The position numbers and the translations under genes were made by a program. From Parachlamydia sp. AcF125 (GTDB lineage Bacteria; Chlamydiota; Chlamydiia; Chlamydiales; Parachlamydiaceae): 64,000 bases of DNA. The stretch spans positions 186,001 to 250,000 of the forward strand of contig NZ_JAEMUD010000003.1 of assembly GCF_018342475.1 (NCBI RefSeq), given 5' to 3'. The notes under the pieces are model-generated. The model was not told the DNA's origin and did not search any database. It saw nothing but the letters and a program-made list of their open reading frames with translations. This document shows positions 61,501 to 64,000 of this stretch, piece by piece. How positions within the stretch are numbered: the first letter of the stretch is position 1; every line of letters begins with the position of its first letter.

Positions 61501-64000
61501 GAAATTCCGCCTATTATCCGCTCAATAGATAAATTTCCCCCTTCATCCAGGCTGATTGTGGATTCTCCATTTTTGTCTACAACGATATACCGCCCTCCTC
61601 GAGCTATCTCTTGAATTTTAGGAATTTCGGGAAAAATTTTTGTAAATAAGGGCTCTTCCGCTATCTTTCTAGGGAGATGAGAAAGAACTTCTCCTGATTC
61701 ATAAATATGGTGGGAAGCTAAATCAATCTCAAACTTGCCCGAGTTAAAATGAGGATAAATTCCTTTCCACCTTAACTCCGAGCTTGTGCCTTTGACAAGG
61801 TTTAGGATTGCGTTGAGAACAGCATTGCGAAAAGTCGTCTTAACATTTAACAGATTCTGAATTTTAGGCAAAATAGAGGCATAAAATTGTTTACTTTCGA
61901 AATAAACAGAAGCCGGCATTTTTTTTGAGATTAACGTAAAGGCCGCATAAATTTCAGCTCCAAAGTAATCTTGCGCAACCTCTAAAAGATTTTCTTCTTT
62001 TAAGGATGAGACATCGCTTCCTACATGCATATTTTTTAAAGTTTGACATACTGCATAAACTTCTTCCCCGTTTTTGCATTTTGGAAGGAGAGATACGATC
62101 GCTTTTTTACGATAATCTATGCGTGCTTTCTCTAACTCTTCTTGGATGCTGATAAATCTTTCCGGATGTTTTTTTTGAGAGAATTGAATATAGCGATTAC
62201 AAATGTTTCCAAGCCGGCAAAAAAATAAAAAGGGGTCTTTTTTGCCGTAAGCTTGAAAGAAAGCTAAACGGGTGTTAATAAAGGCCAACAATTTGAGAGC
62301 AATTGTGGGTTCATTATAAAGCTGCATCAGCAATGCTCTTGGCCTCAAAAGGTGGCGTGTTAATTTTTCTTGCTCTATACCATCTTCTAGAAGCGCTTCC
62401 GGTCTTCCTTGGTAATAAGCGAGAATTCTAACCACTTCATCCTGTAAAACAGCGCTTGTAATATAAGCGTCTCTTATTTCTTCATCCGCCGTTTTTTGCA
62501 TAAGCACGTTCTGTTTCAAGCCATAAAAGTGTGTTTTAAAATTATTTTTAACATCATGGTTTATTAGTGACAGCTGTGGCCAATAGATATCCTCTTCAAC
62601 TCCTAAGGGCAGAGAGTTAAAAAATCGATAGCGGAAGAATAGTTCTAAAAGATAATCTTCCTCCTTTTGTAATGGCAAGAATAGAGGAATGCAAAGCCTG
62701 ACAGTTAAATTCTCGGCAGCATTTTTTAAGGAGAAAGCCATGACATCTTTTGTGGTTAGAGGAGAGACGGTATCCATTTTAAAAACGACTTCTCCACGCA
62801 TATTCATAGGGAATTGCAATAAACCAGTCGCAAAGTAAGAAAGCTGTCGAAGGTAAAGCACGCTTGCAGGGAGTAGCTTTCGGCCACCTGTTTGCTCTTC
62901 AAAAAACGCCGCAAGACGCTTCTCATAGGTATCTAGACCTCTTGCTTCCAATTCTTTAGAGACGCTGGAGGTATACATCCAATTCAAGTAATATTGTGTT
63001 TCTGGGTTTACCTCTCTTTTATCTATCGTTAGCTCCCCCCACCGCGAAGAAAGAGAAAAAATGGAATTCTTGTTAATCTTTTTCAACTTTTTTAGAGAAA
63101 CAGTTTGCATAATATCTACATCTGAAGGAGCTAACGCTTGCAAAACTTCCTGTAATTTTTGCTGATCAGAGGGGTCTTCAAAGGTAAAATGAGGAGATTG
63201 AGCGAATGCGATGAAGGCCGAAGAATCTAAAGTATAGCCTTGTAAAAAATTATCTGGCTGCCTTCGAGCCAAATACTCTCCAATCACTAAGGAAATATGG
63301 CTCCCAATAATCATACGAGGCAGAAACAATTCGGACTCCAAACAGTATTTGGCTGAAATGCCGAAAAGCAACTCTAGACATTGGGTGATTTGACCCTCTG
63401 GAACTCCATTCCAAAAATTTCTGCCCTCGAGGTTATAGGGTAGAGGAAGGGCATACAAAAATCTAGACACCGATTCAACCACTTGATAGGGGTTTTTAGA
63501 CGCTGAAGCAAACGCCTCAATCTCTTCTTTTCCTTTTATTAAAGCTTCTAAGACATTCTGAGGGGTAATATCCGCAATCTTTTCGAAAGGGATAGGTGGC
63601 AAGCTTACATCCCCGCCTCCTTCATAAAGAGAGCTGGATGGCACAAGTTTTCCACTCGCAGCCGGATGAGTGAAATTGGCCCTCACTAAAATTTGGGGTT
63701 CCGGTAAATCGTAAGAAAGTAATGCACTTGGCCTAAAAGAGAAATGCTGCCGCTTTTTTTCAGCAAGGCGCTGTTTGATATCCATTTGCGTATAGGCACA
63801 AGCTTCACATTCTGCCTCTGTTAAAAGATTGTCTGCCCGCATTTTTAAAGCATCACGAGCCAACTTACTGCTCACTTCTGAAATTAACTTGTGAGAAGTG
63901 CGAGTCCAAGGAGTTTGGGGGTCAAAAAAATACAGGCACGCATCTACAAGAGATTGTTTTCGATAAGCAAACTTGACTTTCCTATAGGCTTCCAATGCGC
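55584..64000 (-). CDS. Giant DExH-motif protein with C-terminal membrane segment, 5' end outside window
   Basis: More than 2803 residues; the frame is still open at the window edge (the first in-window start is a TTG at 63995, probably internal). Numbering from there: Walker A LITQLGTGAGKSKVLASLLE (~1682-1688), DExH-like AHFDEEHVTL (~1818), SAT motif LIAMSATPGNPSIYGL (~2105) and motif VI LLQGAGRLREL (~2281). This order is that of superfamily-2 helicases or the related DUF3638-type ATPases of large eukaryotic and chlamydial proteins. Two hydrophobic helices follow at ~2515-2570 (LLFVSSFVSGIVLPYILLFT). The first 1600 residues have no domain I recognise. Function unknown; large size and host-like motifs suggest an effector. 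Confidence 0.8.
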   Translation of the reverse strand, partial: ALEAYRKVKFAYRKQSLVDACLYFFDPQTPWTRTSHKLISEVSSKLARDALKMRADNLLTEAECEACAYTQMDIKQRLAEKKRQHFSFRPSALLSYDLPEPQILVRANFTHPAASGKLVPSSSLYEGGGDVSLPPIPFEKIADITPQNVLEALIKGKEEIEAFASASKNPYQVVESVSRFLYALPLPYNLEGRNFWNGVPEGQITQCLELLFGISAKYCLESELFLPRMIIGSHISLVIGEYLARRQPDNFLQGYTLDSSAFIAFAQSPHFTFEDPSDQQKLQEVLQALAPSDVDIMQTVSLKKLKKINKNSIFSLSSRWGELTIDKREVNPETQYYLNWMYTSSVSKELEARGLDTYEKRLAAFFEEQTGGRKLLPASVLYLRQLSYFATGLLQFPMNMRGEVVFKMDTVSPLTTKDVMAFSLKNAAENLTVRLCIPLFLPLQKEEDYLLELFFRYRFFNSLPLGVEEDIYWPQLSLINHDVKNNFKTHFYGLKQNVLMQKTADEEIRDAYITSAVLQDEVVRILAYYQGRPEALLEDGIEQEKLTRHLLRPRALLMQLYNEPTIALKLLAFINTRLAFFQAYGKKDPFLFFCRLGNICNRYIQFSQKKHPERFISIQEELEKARIDYRKKAIVSLLPKCKNGEEVYAVCQTLKNMHVGSDVSSLKEENLLEVAQDYFGAEIYAAFTLISKKMPASVYFESKQFYASILPKIQNLLNVKTTFRNAVLNAILNLVKGTSSELRWKGIYPHFNSGKFEIDLASHHIYESGEVLSHLPRKIAEEPLFTKIFPEIPKIQEIARGGRYIVVDKNGESTISLDEGGNLSIERIIGGISYMAVPEMPPPIKNAISYDLFHNHPIIWFSNEFENSHYLIQPLGTPPENQRNFKIYYKLPIPSFSNRGLSPIASSFYQLAITDEMQLPPARILLNPWNERGFDPLKEFENEKYIACWADIQEPTYVKEIEMTRLGLHFDVVREGNGKQKAFCREVPGYYLEEDQKIEFGASWPKYLVVKNNFGQKKILMPNNFFEAYERMGFPFDVVLHPRPVKTAKVLIYDYKEIEGEPRLKPTSVEDALYLVCLSFTQKSYKKALYYLKKSYSLGALTKYEQEIVSEVIAQFLAAGHPSAVVVGLKAFLLFQENKLKYIALKSQNPEEVWSKDSWERVAGKYVDYIQNIHNTTRARLTLEEERSLLRFFCLKKLHLISPQIAKRVEILSEQKSSIKKLSYKSYTSSCENEMVAECVSPERFFDLFTAEESREFPTYLMGLEAQEFRKLFSLFYRCARHGSKQEKEPLGRILELFKGSRFYIETLKIPQKGQFEIGALLILHAVLKHPRKFPSLLEIQEINHISSVVQRQKMRDKVFRSRILKNIRTSSFVGRFFKQASEKVAAFYLYGDLVADSAAAENLLFQILHEAEKKAHIPFSLHAQLELLDRTDDLFFDQLLQKYMGVEDKQVATPIELPEIEDNDPLSQAYFNQLKKGIKQFYELGPKTSHFYHFQSAADLSMLQEELKTGIEKSKGNLAILEKQILSLMNTPAEFENVLKQAGKLIPALSLSEAIELFEKGDLEFYKQRTHLSGSQIGVFEKLVTQYLVVSTRSEQALRALNYVKLLQKLPENADEKNPLIQKIGEELSNRRHYSEASQNCLARTLLLFEHRNKVLLRKKQVSFLEKILSHPYPRQLITQLGTGAGKSKVLASLLEWLSHKQSRLVFNLWPSALYPVNKNDMKLQVGETFNQVSDTYEFERSASTELYHLIFARRELGKARLEKSQLNARPESLQCTELKFLEKLYQASLRATNPAKGEISVLQNILKAFLTSEAHFDEEHVTLSAKKEVNFTIGDPVTEPLKNILLLEELFRFIVSEPEIVQKMNVKKNLQYLVSEEMIKQEIAPRIAQHMGEYLKIAPHLQAEFGEYVLGKLPLIPQWILSHPRKQEIGLLKGELTALLPSMLSNKIVNVHYGLSHLANGSEYAKPYEASDSPIENADYDNIHEILNKTYLTYLNQRLSTEKLWKLVKQLQFSALAESKIRLIDVSKTESYRFFEKHFPPAIKDLFLLEEGDMEGWKNEINQNDEVIFHYVKLFVSPSIKKYALKLRSDSQNLRSQVGSLIAMSATPGNPSIYGLSTRYEKDLGSDERVLDVLSRKCADPSTLDTLVGQTSAEILECMLEKILPGKTNFRMLIDIGALFKGGGSDAGGGNLEIAKKLLGHFNKNNPEIRGIVFFHEDQLKILERGRDSILPLEQSQLMPHQRFTFCDHKHMFGADVKQFSKAEGIATFSKHTTKDDLLQGAGRLRELLEEQTVKWVTTQEIYQAVAKPGETFTFEKLLSLAIKNQAEQEADDLYRSIKQQMRNDIRAVLMRKLIHAKSEKDAIALFKDFFPFLVEKVELDAFKLYGGILKNRTDAEELLLYRDQLLIQLGKLKRLRKSEKKAIHQQLLTYDLAIKERESQLSAQKKQHFVEIGVEAEIQQNVEKQVEVNLETFSMDASGLQLHKADKWRESLSLYKDNWIKPSSTLLLRIMAAVRRVLLFSFRLITSLVTGPSPKSGREPSPYLLFVSSFVSGIVLPYILLFTAGVIFVDRGLNLMGRIVYWRSGCLLFSAHSVIQKAADRKISAAHPFFKNSPQAKLLLTNNFVTLRPKKISTLPIQPLGKEQKPLYEVLVVEDEFPNGKKQFSVIMGDQSTDGVFWRKKLVEDREKTPIEVAQKRKRKICLYDLHMGIVQNGKNGFDEQELKNNPDFQKLIVKAKLYNADSNFNDKEEAVLARLLSNDKTRKKMRAFFERALIWHHAKQSHFYQSIVHTLLNREVDSFI

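Noticed and set aside
1-64000. Insertion sequences or prophage
   Set aside because: No transposase, integrase or phage structural genes and no paired terminal repeats were recognised.

Overview
The window reads as a chromosome segment of an environmental, amoeba-associated chlamydia (Parachlamydiaceae-like; genus not resolved). From memory of Chlamydia gene order, several blocks match: glgA-pgsA; rnpA-rpmH beside rpmJ-rpsN; maf, a HEAT-repeat protein and lptD; rpe-efp-accB-accC; rpsA-nusA-infB-rbfA-truB-ribF; and rsmH-ftsL beside a small conserved gene and a TPR chaperone-like gene. The DNA is AT-rich, and GTG and TTG starts are frequent (rpmH, rnpA, infB, accB and others).

Layout. 1-5.2 kb: end of a cysteine desulfurase, glycogen synthase, a tiny membrane ORF, pgsA, an AGCS amino-acid carrier and a DTW/Tsr3-like enzyme. 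5.3-9.5 kb: a periplasmic thioredoxin, UvrD/PcrA helicase, rnpA-rpmH, rpmJ-rpsN. 9.5-18.1 kb: a GYF_2 membrane protein, an Asp23/AmaP-like pair, a MnmM-like methyltransferase, a DnaQ-fold exonuclease, two small unknowns, and maf-HEAT-lptD. 18.3-21.9 kb: UDP-glucose dehydrogenase, a prenyl synthase, an undecaprenyl-phosphate sugar transferase and an MreD-like protein. 22-26.4 kb: two related small proteins, one apparently 5'-truncated, a 618-residue unknown, a PabC-like enzyme and a DUF202 protein. 26.5-29.7 kb: surE, tRNA-Asp and tRNA-Val, a YitT protein and queG.

30.1-32.7 kb is an accessory insert: two homologous secreted proteins, each with an internal duplication, flank a protein with an Inc-like bilobed hydrophobic region and 30-residue tandem repeats. 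32.8-36.1 kb is accC-accB-efp-rpe. 36.1-37.6 kb is a decayed stretch holding a PP2C phosphatase pseudogene. 37.6-43.0 kb has two large unknown proteins around an aspartokinase that lacks its regulatory ACT domains. 43.2-55.2 kb is mostly information processing and cell division (ribF, truB, rbfA, infB, nusA, rpsA, ftsL-like, rsmH), then a TPR gene pair and a PseC-like aminotransferase. The last 8.4 kb is one giant reading frame (over 2800 residues, 5' end outside the window) with superfamily-2 helicase-like motifs and a C-terminal membrane segment.

Most genes serve translation, envelope building (LPS export, sugar precursors, lipids) and cofactors. The parts that look lineage-specific are the giant DExH protein, the Inc-like/repeat cluster and the large proteins with no recognised domain. 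These are the best candidates for undescribed host-interaction functions. All calls come from reading the sequence and from memory of families; no database search was run.
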